This document shows, one piece after another, positions 46,290 through 55,585 of a stretch of DNA of 64,000 nucleotides. Within the stretch, counting starts at the first letter, position 1. Every line of letters starts with the position of its first letter. The DNA comes from Hyphomicrobiales bacterium. GTDB lineage: Bacteria; Pseudomonadota; Alphaproteobacteria; Rhizobiales; Rhizobiaceae. Where the stretch lies: positions 234,551 to 298,550 of the forward strand of contig UCJA01000009.1 in NCBI GenBank assembly GCA_900472675.1. Reading direction: 5' to 3'. Under the pieces are notes generated by a model, which was given only the letters and a program-made list of their open reading frames with translations, searched no databases and was not told the DNA's origin. The translations under genes were made by a program, and so were the position numbers.

Positions 46290-47278
46290 TCCTCGTCGTC
46301 CCTGCGGCCGTTTTCCATGTCAAAGCCCAGCAGGTTCCAAGTCTGCACCATGTGTGGAGGCATGGGAGCCGTGATCCTCAGGCGGCCACCGTTCGGATGC
46401 GGGATGTCGATGTGCCGCGCATGCAGGTGAAGCTTCTTCTGGATGCCGCCGGGGAAGGGCCAGTTGTGGTCGTCATCGTAATATTTCGGGTCGCCGATGA
46501 TCGGATGGCCGATGTGCAGCGCGTGGACACGCAGCTGGTGGGTACGGCCGGTGTAGGGCTCCATCTCCAGCCAAGCCAACGTCTGGGCAGCAGTTTCCAG
46601 AACGCGGTAATAGGACACCGCATGGTCGGCCCCCTCCTCGCCGTGCCGGGCAATCCGCATGCGGTCGCCGTCCGGCGTCTGCTCCTTGACCAGCCAGGTC
46701 GAGATCTTGTCTTCCTGGTTGCGCGGCGTCCCCTTCACCAGAGACCAGTAGGTCTTGTGGGTGTCGCGCTCGCGAAAGGCGGCCGTCAGCTTCTGGGCAG
46801 CGCCGCGGGTGCGGGCAATCACCAGCACGCCCGTGGTATCGCGGTCGAGACGGTGGACAAGCCGCGGCTTCTCGCCTCTGGGGCTGATCAGGGATTCAAG
46901 CATCTGGTCGATGTGGCGGGTCACGCCAGAACCGCCCTGCACGGCTAGACCGGCCGGCTTGTTGAGAACGATCACCTTGTCGTCTTCATGAAGGATCATT
47001 CGCTGCAGCAACTCATAGTCGCCGGCGTGCTTCAGGTCCTTGCCGGCGATCGGTCCGCGGTCCTTCGCATCCACTTCCATCGGCGGAATGCGAACCATCT
47101 GGCCTGGCTGGACGCGGGCGTCGGATTTCACCCGGCCGCCGTCGACACGCACCTGGCCGGAGCGCAGAAGCTTCTGCAAGGGGCCGAAGCCCAGGCCAGG
47201 ATAGTGGATCTTGAACCAGCGGTCGAGACGCATGCCCGCCTCGTCTGGCTGAACGGGGATATGCTCGATGCCTGCCAT
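46286..47278 (-). CDS. rluC: RluA family pseudouridine synthase
   Basis: Converts uridine to pseudouridine in rRNA (RluC-type) or tRNA. The 330-residue protein has an N-terminal S4-like RNA-binding domain (LDRWFKIHYPGLGFGPLQKL then GQVRVDGGRVKSDARVQPG) and the catalytic domain with the aspartate in HRLDRDTTGVLVIARTR near residue 143. The C-terminal strand WLEMEPYTGRTHQLRVHALH is typical. RluC is preferred by size and S4 domain, but RluD is not excluded. It is the first gene of the coupled run RluA-type/HAD/ATP12 on the minus strand. Confidence 0.88.
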   Translation of the reverse strand: MAGIEHIPVQPDEAGMRLDRWFKIHYPGLGFGPLQKLLRSGQVRVDGGRVKSDARVQPGQMVRIPPMEVDAKDRGPIAGKDLKHAGDYELLQRMILHEDDKVIVLNKPAGLAVQGGSGVTRHIDQMLESLISPRGEKPRLVHRLDRDTTGVLVIARTRGAAQKLTAAFRERDTHKTYWSLVKGTPRNQEDKISTWLVKEQTPDGDRMRIARHGEEGADHAVSYYRVLETAAQTLAWLEMEPYTGRTHQLRVHALHIGHPIIGDPKYYDDDHNWPFPGGIQKKLHLHARHIDIPHPNGGRLRITAPMPPHMVQTWNLLGFDMENGRRDDEE

Positions 47279-47317
47279 CTATCGTCTTTCTTATTGTTTT
47301 TGAGATCTGCCCTGCCT

Positions 47318-47695
47318 TTAGAGCATTGTGCGCCCGAGCGCCAGTCCGGCGAACACGGCGGCAAAAGAGAGGCAAATGGTCGAAAGCAAGTAGCCTGCGG
47401 TCGCAACCATGGCGCCCCTCTCCATCAGCACCATGGTGTCGAGTGAAAACGACGAGAAGGTGGTGAAGCCACCCAATACGCCGGTCACCAGCAGCAGCCT
47501 CAGTTCCATCGAGGCGTTGAAGCGGCGGGCAATCAGCTCTGCCAGCAGGCCGATGGCGAACGAGCCGACCACGTTGACGGTGAGCGTCCCCCAGGGAAAC
47601 GACGCGCCGAACATGCGTACCGTCCAGACTCCGACAAGGTACCGAAGGACGGATCCGAAGGCGCCGCCAAGCGCAACAAGAAGAACATTGATCAT
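47318..47695 (-). CDS. crcB: Fluoride ion transporter FluC/CrcB
   Basis: Small membrane fluoride channel of 125 residues with four helices. The family signature GGAFGSVLRYLVG near residue 8, the WGTLTVNVVGSFAIGLL helix and the TTFSSFSLDT motif near 80 are all present. The ATG at 47695 gives the standard start. It is 39 bp upstream of the RluA-type gene on the same strand. No fluoride riboswitch is seen in front of it. Confidence 0.93.
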   Translation of the reverse strand: MINVLLVALGGAFGSVLRYLVGVWTVRMFGASFPWGTLTVNVVGSFAIGLLAELIARRFNASMELRLLLVTGVLGGFTTFSSFSLDTMVLMERGAMVATAGYLLSTICLSFAAVFAGLALGRTML

Positions 47696-47809
47696 CGCGA
47701 GATCCACGTCATTAGAAATATCTGTGTCGCTAAATTGCCGTCAAATCCTTTAAGCCGCAACGAAGTGCCCTAATGTTATCCGTGCTCGATTGACGAGGAC
47801 AGAAAGACC

Positions 47810-48088
47810 ATGACGCAACTTGTCGCGGTAACCGCCGATACGGCCGCCCTGAACATCGAAACCCTTCGCAATCCGCGCAGGCTCTCGGTGAAGGATCGCG
47901 TCGCCGACGTCAAGACCAATGCCGAGCGCAACGCCATGCGGGCGGAAAATGCAGCCGACCTGGATGCGGCGGAGATCATGTCCCCGACGCTGTCCGTTTC
48001 GCTGGATTTTCTCGACGCAGGCGACCAGCCGCGCCAGCACGCAACGGTCCGGGAAGCGGAAGCCGCCTACCGTTCATTCGACGACTGA
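47810..48088 (+). CDS. Small hypothetical protein
   Basis: A 92-residue protein, probably cytoplasmic, with a helical middle part (VKDRVADVKTNAERNAMRAE) and an acidic tail. GAGGACAGAAAG precedes the ATG as a plausible ribosome-binding site, and codon use looks coding. I do not recognise a family. It is divergent from crcB, 114 bp apart. Confidence 0.6.
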   Translation: MTQLVAVTADTAALNIETLRNPRRLSVKDRVADVKTNAERNAMRAENAADLDAAEIMSPTLSVSLDFLDAGDQPRQHATVREAEAAYRSFDD

Positions 48089-48191
48089 GCAAAGCAAGAG
48101 CCATTTGCCAAGGTGATCCGTAGCGACCATTCAACACGTAACACCCGCATGATTTGCCGCGAGAGCGGCATGCACCACTCAGGAGAACCCC

Positions 48192-48449
48192 ATGAGCGAT
48201 CCCACCAACGGAATTTTCGACTTCCAGCAAATGAATGTCATCCGCGACGCCCACAGGGATTGGTGCGCCGAGCAGTCGATCGATGTGGACAGCCCCGTGG
48301 GGCGTGATGCGGCGATCTTCATGTTCGAAGCCTATAGGGCCGGCAAGACCACCGCGGTGGAGCTTCTGGAAGCCTGCGAGGCGTTTGCGCAGGAGCGTCA
48401 GGAGCACGTGCGTCTCGGCGCGCCCGCGATCGAAAGCCGCTCCATCTAG
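48192..48449 (+). CDS. Small hypothetical protein, paralogue of the protein at 55.3 kb
   Basis: An 85-residue soluble protein. The core HRDWCAEQSIDVDSPVGRDA followed by FMFEAYRAGKTTAVELLEAC is recognisably similar to the segment LDAWCDEHAVDVTDEAASDV and WYRSDVSDKTLL of the protein at 55301. Shared features are the WC-x-E pair, the DV after it, the D-x-A and the YR. CAGGAG precedes the ATG. Function unknown. It is convergent with the PCuAC gene. Confidence 0.72.
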   Translation: MSDPTNGIFDFQQMNVIRDAHRDWCAEQSIDVDSPVGRDAAIFMFEAYRAGKTTAVELLEACEAFAQERQEHVRLGAPAIESRSI

Positions 48450-48499
48450 GAGCGGCCCGTCAGCCGGAAAGTATAGACGCGGCCTCGAAGCCGCATCGC

Positions 48500-49033
48500 T
48501 TACGGCCGGGGCGCCGGACCTGCGGCCCGCACCGGCATGATAACCTCAACCTTGCCCGCCTTCGCAAAGGTAAGGGTCACGGATAGCTGATCTCCCGCCT
48601 TGAACGGGGACATCGGCGAAAGAAACATCAGGTGAAAGCCACCGGGCGCCAGTGTTATTGTCTGGCCTGCCGGAATGGCCAGCCCCGAATCGAGCTTCCG
48701 CATCTTCATGATCTGGCCCTGCATCGACATCTCGTGGATCTCGACGGCACCGGCATTGGTCGAAGAAGCCCCAACCAGTTGGTCGTCCGTATCCCCGGTG
48801 TTGCGGATCGACAGGTAGCCGCCGCCAACCCTTTGCCCCGGCAGCATCGCCTTCGCATAGCCGCTGCCGATCTCCAGCGTACCGAGCTGAACCGTGGTTC
48901 CGGCCTCAGCGTCTGCACCGGTTCCCGCCGAAACCGGCTCATTCATGGTCATGCCGACCACTTGCGTCCCCATGGCAGCCCCAATCGCAACAAGCAGGAA
49001 ACAAGCGCAAGCAAACCTGTTGATCGTCTTCAT
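48500..49033 (-). CDS. Copper chaperone PCuAC domain protein
   Basis: Periplasmic copper-binding protein of 177 residues. The signal sequence CACFLLVAIGAAMGTQVVG is followed by the PCuAC domain with the copper ligands in VEIHEMSMQGQIMKMRKLD (His and Met) and GGFHLMFLSPM (His and Met). Such proteins deliver Cu(I) to cytochrome oxidase. The ATG at 49033 follows GAGGAA at about 10 nt. It is divergent from gcvT, with the riboswitch between. Confidence 0.88.
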   Translation of the reverse strand: MKTINRFACACFLLVAIGAAMGTQVVGMTMNEPVSAGTGADAEAGTTVQLGTLEIGSGYAKAMLPGQRVGGGYLSIRNTGDTDDQLVGASSTNAGAVEIHEMSMQGQIMKMRKLDSGLAIPAGQTITLAPGGFHLMFLSPMSPFKAGDQLSVTLTFAKAGKVEVIMPVRAAGPAPRP

Positions 49034-49209
49034 GAATTGGTTTCCTCGCATGGCCGTCGGCGTCGCGGCTTGATTACCGCAATTCCTCCACCGACTGAAG
49101 CCGCTTGTCGTCCGACAGTTCGCCCGTATCACGCCTGCGACAAAATGCGTGTCCAACGCGACGGAGGGCTTGCCAAACCCCATGCCACGCCGATAATGGC
49201 GATACACCC

Positions 49210-49370
49210 AATGGGAGAAGCCGCTTCGATGCGGTGCCGAAGGAGCAACCGCCCCGGAAACTCTCAGGCAAAAGGACCAGCGGGTGACCAAAAGGACTCT
49301 GGAGAGAAGTCTTTCCTTGGAAAGGCTCGCCGAAGGGATAACAATCTCAGGCGCATAGGACAGAGGGGGC
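49210..49370 (+). promoter_or_regulatory. Tandem glycine riboswitch upstream of gcvT
   Basis: Two adjacent glycine aptamers. The first spans about 49210-49278 with GGGAGA, GCCGAAGGAGCAA and AACTCTCAGGCAAAAGGACC, the family's conserved core. The second spans about 49294-49370 with GGACTCTGGAGAGA, CGCCGAAGGGATAAC and AATCTCAGGCGCATAGGACA. Each copy repeats the GCCGAAGG and CTCAGGC-A-AGGAC elements. The pair lies 70-80 nt before the gcvT start, as in other glycine-induced gcv operons. Glycine binding is expected to raise expression of gcvTHP. Confidence 0.92.
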
Positions 49371-49439
49371 TCGAACACCGGCGCGTAACTGTGCCCGAAT
49401 CTGAGCCGGCGGAATCCGCCAAACCTGGAGGTGTCCCTT

Positions 49440-50588
49440 TTGGGTGACCAGACCAACGAACAACCTGTTCTGAAGCAGACCCCGTTGCATGCGCTGCATA
49501 TCGCGCTTGGCGCACGGATGGTGCCCTTTGCGGGCTACGACATGCCGGTGCAGTATCCGGCAGGCGTCATGAAGGAACACCTCCACACCCGTGCGGCCGC
49601 CGGCCTGTTTGATGTCTCGCACATGGGCCAGGTGCTGGTGAAGGCCACGTCCGGTACCTATGCGGACGCCGCTCTCGCTCTGGAAACGCTGGTCCCGGTC
49701 GATATTCTCGGGCTGAAGGAAGGCCGCCAGCGCTACGGCTTTTTCACTGCCGACAATGGCGGCATTCTGGACGACCTGATGATCGCCAATCGCGGCGACC
49801 ACCTCTTCGTCGTCGTCAATGCCTCCTGCAAGGAGGCAGACATCGCCCACATGCGCGAACATCTCACCGGCTGCGAGATCGTGGCTCTCGAGGATCGCGC
49901 TCTGCTCGCACTTCAGGGACCGCGCGCTGAAGGCGTTCTCGCCGACCTGTGTGCCGACGTTGCCGCGATGAAGTTCATGGACGTGCGCGAAGTGCCGCTG
50001 CTTGGCGTCACCTGCATCGTTTCCCGCTCGGGCTATTCCGGAGAAGACGGGTTCGAAATTTCAGTTCCGGCAAGCCATGCCGAGGCGCTGGCCAAGGCGC
50101 TGCTCTCCCATCCGGACTGCGAGGCCATCGGGCTCGGCGCACGAGATTCGCTCCGGCTCGAGGCCGGCCTCTGCCTCTATGGAAACGACATCGACACCAC
50201 CACCTCGCCGATCGAGGCAGCCCTCGAATGGGCTATCCAGAAGGTTCGCCGCCCAGGCGGGGCACGCGCCGGCGGTTATCCCGGTGCTGTTCGCATCGAG
50301 GAAGATCTGCTGAGCGGCCCCGTGCGTCGCCGGGTCGGATTGCGACCGGAAGGCAAGGCGCCGGTGCGTGCCCATGCTGGCCTGTTCGCCGAGGAGTCGT
50401 CTGCGTCACCGATCGGTGAAGTCACCTCCGGCACGTTTGGCCCGACAGCCGAAGGCCCGGTCGCCATGGGCTATGTGCCTCCGTCGCTCAGCGAACCGGG
50501 CAGCCGGGTTTTCGCCGAAGTGCGCGGAAAATACCTGCCCATGACGGTCACCGCCCTTCCCTTCATCACGCCCACCTACAAACGCTAA
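49440..50588 (+). CDS. gcvT: Aminomethyltransferase, T-protein of the glycine cleavage system
   Basis: Transfers the methylene group of glycine, held on the lipoyl arm of GcvH, to tetrahydrofolate and releases ammonia. The 382-residue protein shows [20 protein letters not shown] and [12 protein letters not shown] near the N-terminus, and the folate-binding [20 protein letters not shown] near residue 198 and [20 protein letters not shown] near 225. The TTG at 49440 is preferred because TGGAGGTG lies about 8 nt upstream and it gives the usual length; GTG at 49431 is an alternative. It is the first gene of gcvTHP. Confidence 0.93.
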   Translation: MGDQTNEQPVLKQTPLHALHIALGARMVPFAGYDMPVQYPAGVMKEHLHTRAAAGLFDVSHMGQVLVKATSGTYADAALALETLVPVDILGLKEGRQRYGFFTADNGGILDDLMIANRGDHLFVVVNASCKEADIAHMREHLTGCEIVALEDRALLALQGPRAEGVLADLCADVAAMKFMDVREVPLLGVTCIVSRSGYSGEDGFEISVPASHAEALAKALLSHPDCEAIGLGARDSLRLEAGLCLYGNDIDTTTSPIEAALEWAIQKVRRPGGARAGGYPGAVRIEEDLLSGPVRRRVGLRPEGKAPVRAHAGLFAEESSASPIGEVTSGTFGPTAEGPVAMGYVPPSLSEPGSRVFAEVRGKYLPMTVTALPFITPTYKR

Positions 50589-50608
50589 GAAAATCTCCGG
50601 AGAGAACA

Positions 50609-50971
50609 ATGCTGAAATTTACTGCCGAACACGAATGGCTGAAGCTCGAAGGCGACGTCGCCACCGTTGGCATCACCCAGCACGCTGCCGACCAGCTCGG
50701 GGATCTCGTCTTTGTTGAGCTGCCCGAGATCGGTGCCGTGCTGACCAAGGACGGCAATGGCGCGACGGTGGAAAGCGTCAAGGCCGCCTCCGACGTCTAT
50801 TGCCCGCTCGATGGCGAAGTCACCGAGGTCAACCAGGCAATCGTCGACGATCCTTCGCTGGTCAATTCCGATCCCCAAGGCGGCGCCTGGTTCTTCAAGC
50901 TCAAGCTGAAGAACGCAGCTGATGCCGACGCCCTGATGGACGAGGCCGCCTACAAGGAGCTGATCGCCTGA
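50609..50971 (+). CDS. gcvH: Glycine cleavage system H protein
   Basis: Lipoyl carrier protein that shuttles the aminomethyl group between GcvP, GcvT and dihydrolipoamide dehydrogenase. The 120-residue protein has the lipoylated lysine in [17 protein letters not shown] near residue 58, and [20 protein letters not shown] as the preceding loop. LipB (38 kb) provides the first step of its lipoylation. CTCCGGAGAG precedes the ATG. The stop overlaps the gcvP start by one base. Confidence 0.96.
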   Translation: MLKFTAEHEWLKLEGDVATVGITQHAADQLGDLVFVELPEIGAVLTKDGNGATVESVKAASDVYCPLDGEVTEVNQAIVDDPSLVNSDPQGGAWFFKLKLKNAADADALMDEAAYKELIA

Positions 50972-53835
50972 TGACTGACAGCACCGACTTCCATTTCACG
51001 GACTACAATCCCTACGACTTCGCCAACCGGCGTCATATCGGCCCCTCGCCGTCCGAAATGGCGCAGATGCTGAAGGTCATCGGATACAAGTCGCTCGACG
51101 CGCTGATCGACGCAACCGTCCCTTCGTCGATCCGCCAGCAGGAGCCGCTGGCCTGGGGTGCTGCCCTCACCGAGCGGGAGGCGCTCGATAAGCTGCGCGA
51201 GACAGCCACCAAGAACCAGGTTCTCGTGTCGCTGATCGGCCAGGGTTACTACGGCACGGTGACGCCCCCCGTCATCCAGCGCAACATCCTGGAAAATCCT
51301 GCCTGGTACACGGCCTACACCCCCTACCAGCCTGAAATTAGCCAGGGGCGTCTCGAAGCGCTTCTGAACTTCCAGACCATGATCTGCGACCTGACCGGTC
51401 TCGACGTTGCGAACGCCTCCTTGCTCGACGAAGCCACGGCTGCGGCCGAAGCCATGGCGCTTTGCCAGCGGCAGGCAAAGTCCAAGGCGACCGCCTTCTT
51501 CGTCGATGCCCAGTGCCACCCGCAGACCATCGCGCTGATCGAGACACGCGCCGAGCCGCTCGGCTGGACGGTGATCGTCGGCGATCCGATGACGGATCTC
51601 GATCCGGTGGACGTCTTCGGCGCCATCTTCCAGTATCCCGGAACCCACGGCCACGTGCGCGATTTCACCGGCCTGATCGCGCGCCTGCACCAGACCGGTG
51701 CGGTGGCAGCCGTCGCTGCTGACCTTCTGGCGCTGACGCTGCTGAAGTCCCCCGGCGAAATGGGCGCAGACATCGCCATCGGCTCGTCCCAGCGCTTCGG
51801 CGTGCCGGTCGGCTACGGCGGCCCGCACGCTGCCTTCATGTCCGTCAAGGACGCCCACAAGCGCGCCATGCCTGGTCGCCTCGTCGGCGTCTCGGTCGAT
51901 GCACGCGGCAACCGCGCCTACCGCCTGTCGCTGCAGACCCGCGAACAGCACATTCGCCGCGAAAAGGCGACCTCGAACATCTGCACCGCGCAGGTCCTGC
52001 TCGCCGTCATGGCCTCCATGTACGGCGTCTTCCATGGTCCGGAAGGACTGAAGGCCATTGCCCAGGCGGTCCACAAGAAGGCCGTGCTGATGGCAAAGGG
52101 CCTGGAGAAGCTGGGCTATACGGTTGAGCCTGACAGCTTCTTCGACACCATTACGGTCGAGGTCGGGCACATGCAGGGTCTCATCCTGCGCGCGGCCGTG
52201 GCAGAAGGCGTCAACCTGCGCAAGGTTGGCGATAACAAGATCGGCATGTCGCTCGACGAGCGCGCACGCCCGGCAACGCTTGAAGCCGTCTGGCGCGCCT
52301 TCGGTGGCAACTTCAAGGTATCCGATTTCGACGTGGACTACCGGCTGCCCAGCGCTCTGCTGCGCAAGTCGGACTACATGACCCACCCGATCTTCCACAT
52401 GAACCGCGCCGAAAGCGAGATGACCCGCTACATCCGCCGGCTCTCCGACCGCGATCTCGCGCTGGACCGGTCGATGATCCCGCTCGGTTCCTGCACGATG
52501 AAGCTCAACGCCACGGCCGAGATGCTGCCGATCACTTGGCCGGAATTCGCCGACATCCACCCCTTCTGCCCGCCGGACCAAGCACTCGGCTACAAGGAGA
52601 TGATCGACGACCTCTCGGCAAAACTGTGCCAGATCACCGGCTACGATGCCTTCTCCATGCAGCCCAATTCCGGCGCTCAAGGGGAATACGCGGGGCTTCT
52701 GACCATCCGCAATTACCATATCGCCAACGGCGATGCCCATCGCGACGTCTGCCTCATCCCCACCTCCGCGCACGGTACCAATCCGGCGTCCGCGCAAATG
52801 GTCGGCATGAAGGTTGTGGTCGTGAAGGTGCGCGAAAACGGCGACATCGACCTCGAGGACTTCCGCGCCAAGGCTGAAGCTCATGCCGCCAACCTGTCGG
52901 CCTGCATGATCACCTATCCTTCGACGCACGGCGTGTTCGAGGAAACGGTGAAGGAAATCTGCGACATCACCCACCAGCATGGCGGTCAGGTCTATCTCGA
53001 CGGCGCCAACATGAATGCCATGGTCGGCCTGTCGCGTCCCGGCGACATCGGTTCGGACGTCAGCCACCTCAACCTGCACAAGACCTTCTGCATTCCGCAC
53101 GGCGGCGGTGGTCCTGGCATGGGACCGATCGGCGTCAAGGCGCATCTGGCACCCTACCTTCCCGGCCATCCGGAAAAGGATGGACGTGACGGCGCGGTGT
53201 CGGCGGCACCATTCGGTTCGCCGTCGATCCTCCCCATCAGCTGGTCCTATTGCCTGATGATGGGTGGCGAAGGTCTGACCCAGGCGACCAAGGTCGCCAT
53301 TCTCAACGCCAACTACATCGCCAGCCGGCTGAAGGGCGCCTACGACGTGCTCTACAAGTCGGAAGCCGGCCGCGTCGCGCATGAATGCATCATCGACACG
53401 CGTCCGCTCAACACATCGGCCGGCGTCAGCGTCGACGATGTCGCCAAGCGCCTGATCGACTGCGGCTTCCATGCGCCGACCATGAGCTGGCCGGTAGCCG
53501 GTACACTGATGATCGAGCCGACCGAATCGGAAACCAAGGCCGAGATCGACCGCTTCTGTGATGCGATGCTGGCAATCCGCGAGGAGGCCCGCGCCATCGA
53601 GGAAGGCCGCATGGACAAGCTCAACAACCCGCTGAAGAACGCGCCCCATACGGTTGAGGATCTGATCGGCGCATGGGACCGCCCCTACAGCCGCGAGCAG
53701 GCCTGCTTCCCTCCGGGTTCGTTCCGCGTCGACAAATACTGGTCGCCGGTCAACCGCATCGACAATGTCTACGGCGACCGTAACCTGATCTGCACCTGCC
53801 CGCCGCTGAGCGACTACGCGGAAGCGGCCGAGTAA
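50971..53835 (+). CDS. gcvP: Glycine dehydrogenase (decarboxylating), P-protein
   Basis: PLP enzyme that decarboxylates glycine and loads the aminomethyl group on GcvH. The 954-residue single chain corresponds to the fused alpha-beta form. The N-terminal half shows [18 protein letters not shown] and the inactive-type PLP fold; the C-terminal half has the PLP lysine in [16 protein letters not shown] near residue 704 and [12 protein letters not shown] near 607. The ATG overlaps the gcvH stop (TGATG). A terminator follows. Confidence 0.96.
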   Translation: MTDSTDFHFTDYNPYDFANRRHIGPSPSEMAQMLKVIGYKSLDALIDATVPSSIRQQEPLAWGAALTEREALDKLRETATKNQVLVSLIGQGYYGTVTPPVIQRNILENPAWYTAYTPYQPEISQGRLEALLNFQTMICDLTGLDVANASLLDEATAAAEAMALCQRQAKSKATAFFVDAQCHPQTIALIETRAEPLGWTVIVGDPMTDLDPVDVFGAIFQYPGTHGHVRDFTGLIARLHQTGAVAAVAADLLALTLLKSPGEMGADIAIGSSQRFGVPVGYGGPHAAFMSVKDAHKRAMPGRLVGVSVDARGNRAYRLSLQTREQHIRREKATSNICTAQVLLAVMASMYGVFHGPEGLKAIAQAVHKKAVLMAKGLEKLGYTVEPDSFFDTITVEVGHMQGLILRAAVAEGVNLRKVGDNKIGMSLDERARPATLEAVWRAFGGNFKVSDFDVDYRLPSALLRKSDYMTHPIFHMNRAESEMTRYIRRLSDRDLALDRSMIPLGSCTMKLNATAEMLPITWPEFADIHPFCPPDQALGYKEMIDDLSAKLCQITGYDAFSMQPNSGAQGEYAGLLTIRNYHIANGDAHRDVCLIPTSAHGTNPASAQMVGMKVVVVKVRENGDIDLEDFRAKAEAHAANLSACMITYPSTHGVFEETVKEICDITHQHGGQVYLDGANMNAMVGLSRPGDIGSDVSHLNLHKTFCIPHGGGGPGMGPIGVKAHLAPYLPGHPEKDGRDGAVSAAPFGSPSILPISWSYCLMMGGEGLTQATKVAILNANYIASRLKGAYDVLYKSEAGRVAHECIIDTRPLNTSAGVSVDDVAKRLIDCGFHAPTMSWPVAGTLMIEPTESETKAEIDRFCDAMLAIREEARAIEEGRMDKLNNPLKNAPHTVEDLIGAWDRPYSREQACFPPGSFRVDKYWSPVNRIDNVYGDRNLICTCPPLSDYAEAAE

Positions 53836-53851
53836 AGGCCAGACGCAAAAA

Positions 53852-53881
53852 AAGGGGCGGCGCCACCAGCGCCGCCCTTTT
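53852..53881 (+). terminator. Rho-independent terminator after gcvP
   Basis: Stem GGGCGGCGC / GCGCCGCCC with a CACCA loop, flanked by AAA on the left and TTTT on the right. The seven-A run to the left also gives a T run on the minus strand, so it probably ends both gcvP and the convergent RTX gene. Confidence 0.88.
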
Positions 53882-53904
53882 CATATGAGCCTGGTTGATC
53901 AGGC

Positions 53905-54945
53905 CTAAAGGAAGAAGTCGCCCGCAGTCATCTTGGTGAAACCGTCCACCTTGACCTGGAAGTCCGCATAGCCGTCGCCGTTCACGTCGCCGGACAGGAT
54001 GCCGTTGGACGCGAAGCGCAGTTCACCCGCCTCCCCGGTAAACCCGTGCGAACCAATGAAGTCGAATGCCTGGTTGCCGCTATGGGTGGTGTCGGCGTCG
54101 ATGCCGCGAAGGTCGATATAGTCGTCGTCGCCCCGGCTGAAATCCTTAATGATGTCCCGTGCCGATGTCGGCTTGGACTCGGAGATCGAGTTGAAGATGA
54201 AGACGTCGGCGCCGCTATTGCCATAGAGGTAGTCGTTGCCCGACCCACCCGTCAGCTTGTCGTTGCCACTGCCACCATAAAGGTTATCGTTGCCGGAGCC
54301 GCCATAGAGCGTGTCATTGCCACCGCGTCCGTCGACGATGTCGTTGCCGCCGTCGCCCCAGAGCTTGTTGGCAACGGACGAGCCGTAGAGCTTGTCGGCA
54401 ACACCGGTACCGGCCGCATTCTCGATGCTGTAGAAGGTTTCCTGGTAGCTGGTGCCGCGTGTCAGCGCCGTGCCCTGCGTCAGGTCGAGGACAATGCCGC
54501 GGCCGCTCAGGTCCGCGTCATCGTCCTGCGCCTCGTAGCTGATCGTGTCGTTGCCCGAGCCGCCGTTGAAGTAGTTGCGGAAACCGACCGAGAAGAAAAC
54601 GTCGTTACCGTCTTCGCCGTAGTAGTCGCTGTGATAGGTGGACACGTCGAAGGTGTCGTTGCCGCTACCGGCATAAACCTTGTCATAAAGACTGGACGAA
54701 GTGGAAAAGCCCGTGGCGACGTAGCGATCGTTGCCGGAGCCGAGGTCGATCAAGTTATTGCCTTCGAACGAGTTTTTCACATAGTCATTGCCGGCGCCGG
54801 CATAGACCGTGTTGTAGCCGCCGTATTTGCCGACGAGATTGAGGTAGATGGAGTCATTGCCGCCATAGGTGTACACGGTCAGGGCCGAGCTGTAGTCGTC
54901 CTGATAGACGACATTGTTGTAGTCGTTGCCGTAATAGGTACCCAT
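53905..54945 (-). CDS. RTX-type calcium-binding protein (orphan type I secretion substrate)
   Basis: A 346-residue, Gly/Asp/Asn-rich secreted-type protein without a signal peptide. It is built of nonapeptide RTX repeats: five or six in line near residues 200-250 (GGDGNDIVD-like GDGGNDIVD, GRGGNDTLY, GGSGNDNLY, GGSGNDKLT, GGSGNDYLY), with looser repeats before them. The C-terminal part (DVFIFNSISESKPTSARDII then DFSRGDDDYIDLRGID) resembles the serralysin-type C-terminal domain, and the chain ends in AGDFFL, a typical type I export end. No catalytic domain is seen, and no ABC exporter gene is adjacent. GGGAGG precedes the ATG at 54945. Confidence 0.9.
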   Translation of the reverse strand: MGTYYGNDYNNVVYQDDYSSALTVYTYGGNDSIYLNLVGKYGGYNTVYAGAGNDYVKNSFEGNNLIDLGSGNDRYVATGFSTSSSLYDKVYAGSGNDTFDVSTYHSDYYGEDGNDVFFSVGFRNYFNGGSGNDTISYEAQDDDADLSGRGIVLDLTQGTALTRGTSYQETFYSIENAAGTGVADKLYGSSVANKLWGDGGNDIVDGRGGNDTLYGGSGNDNLYGGSGNDKLTGGSGNDYLYGNSGADVFIFNSISESKPTSARDIIKDFSRGDDDYIDLRGIDADTTHSGNQAFDFIGSHGFTGEAGELRFASNGILSGDVNGDGYADFQVKVDGFTKMTAGDFFL

Positions 54946-55300
54946 AATGCCTCCCAAAGTCCTTTATCGACACCCTGCGTGACGCAGGCTGGATGTGATG
55001 CGCAAGCTACTCTGATGATCCTAAACAGATCCGCAACGCGTCGTTGTCTAGTGTTCATAATCGACAAGAATACGACACGCATCGACGGAACGACTGCGGC
55101 GGCAACGCGTTTCGACAATTGCATGGGATGCTTAGGACAAGCATGCATACCGGAGCGTAACCCCAGGCTCGAATTCTCTTATTAGCTGATGCTGCAAGAG
55201 CTGTGATTTGCTTATTCTGGTCTGACAGCTGGTCGGGATGGCTAAAATTGTTTAAACTCGATGCAGCGACGGACGAAAGCCGGCAGCAAGGATGGTACTG
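54946..55300. other. Divergent intergenic region without gene
   Basis: About 355 bp between the divergent RTX and small-protein genes. It is richer in A and T than its surroundings and has no convincing open frame. The promoters of both genes must lie here, but I find no clear sigma-70 pair or operator palindrome. Confidence 0.5.
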
Positions 55301-55573
55301 ATGATCCAGGGACAAGATAACCTTCCGACGATTCTCCTGGCACCGGATGATCTGGAATTGCTGCGGACATTTCTGGATGCATGGTGCGACGAGCATGCCG
55401 TCGATGTAACGGACGAGGCAGCATCCGATGTCGCGTCTGCTCTGATCTCCTGGTACCGGTCCGACGTGAGCGACAAGACGCTGCTGAAGTCCGGTCTGGA
55501 CGAACATCTTCCCGATTCGCCGCGCATCCAGCTGCTATTAAGGCAGCTGAAACAGACCCGCCCGGTGAAGTAG
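55301..55573 (+). CDS. Small hypothetical protein, paralogue of the protein at 48.2 kb
   Basis: A 90-residue soluble protein. After LAPDDLELLRTFLDAWCDEH comes AVDVTDEAASDVASALIS and WYRSDVSDKTLL, similar to the protein at 48192 and of unknown function. The ATG at 55301 follows AAGGA at 8 nt; ATG at 55292 in the same frame is an alternative. It is convergent with dusA. Confidence 0.7.
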   Translation: MIQGQDNLPTILLAPDDLELLRTFLDAWCDEHAVDVTDEAASDVASALISWYRSDVSDKTLLKSGLDEHLPDSPRIQLLLRQLKQTRPVK

Positions 55574-55585
55574 TCCTAGAGACCT

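Noticed and set aside
47696..47809. Fluoride riboswitch upstream of crcB
   Set aside because: The conserved fluoride aptamer elements are not present in the leader or in the divergent gap.
50950..53649. Long minus-strand open frame (899 codons) opposite gcvP
   Set aside because: Antisense to the highly conserved glycine decarboxylase; its composition is that of a mirror frame and no domain is recognisable.
54180..54350. Short direct DNA repeats resembling an array
   Set aside because: They are the codons of the RTX nonapeptides; spacing is 27 bp without unique spacers, so this is not a CRISPR array.
54046..55185. Plus-strand Val/Ala-rich frame opposite the RTX gene
   Set aside because: The repetitive Val-Ala pattern is the mirror of the RTX nonapeptide codons and not an independent protein.
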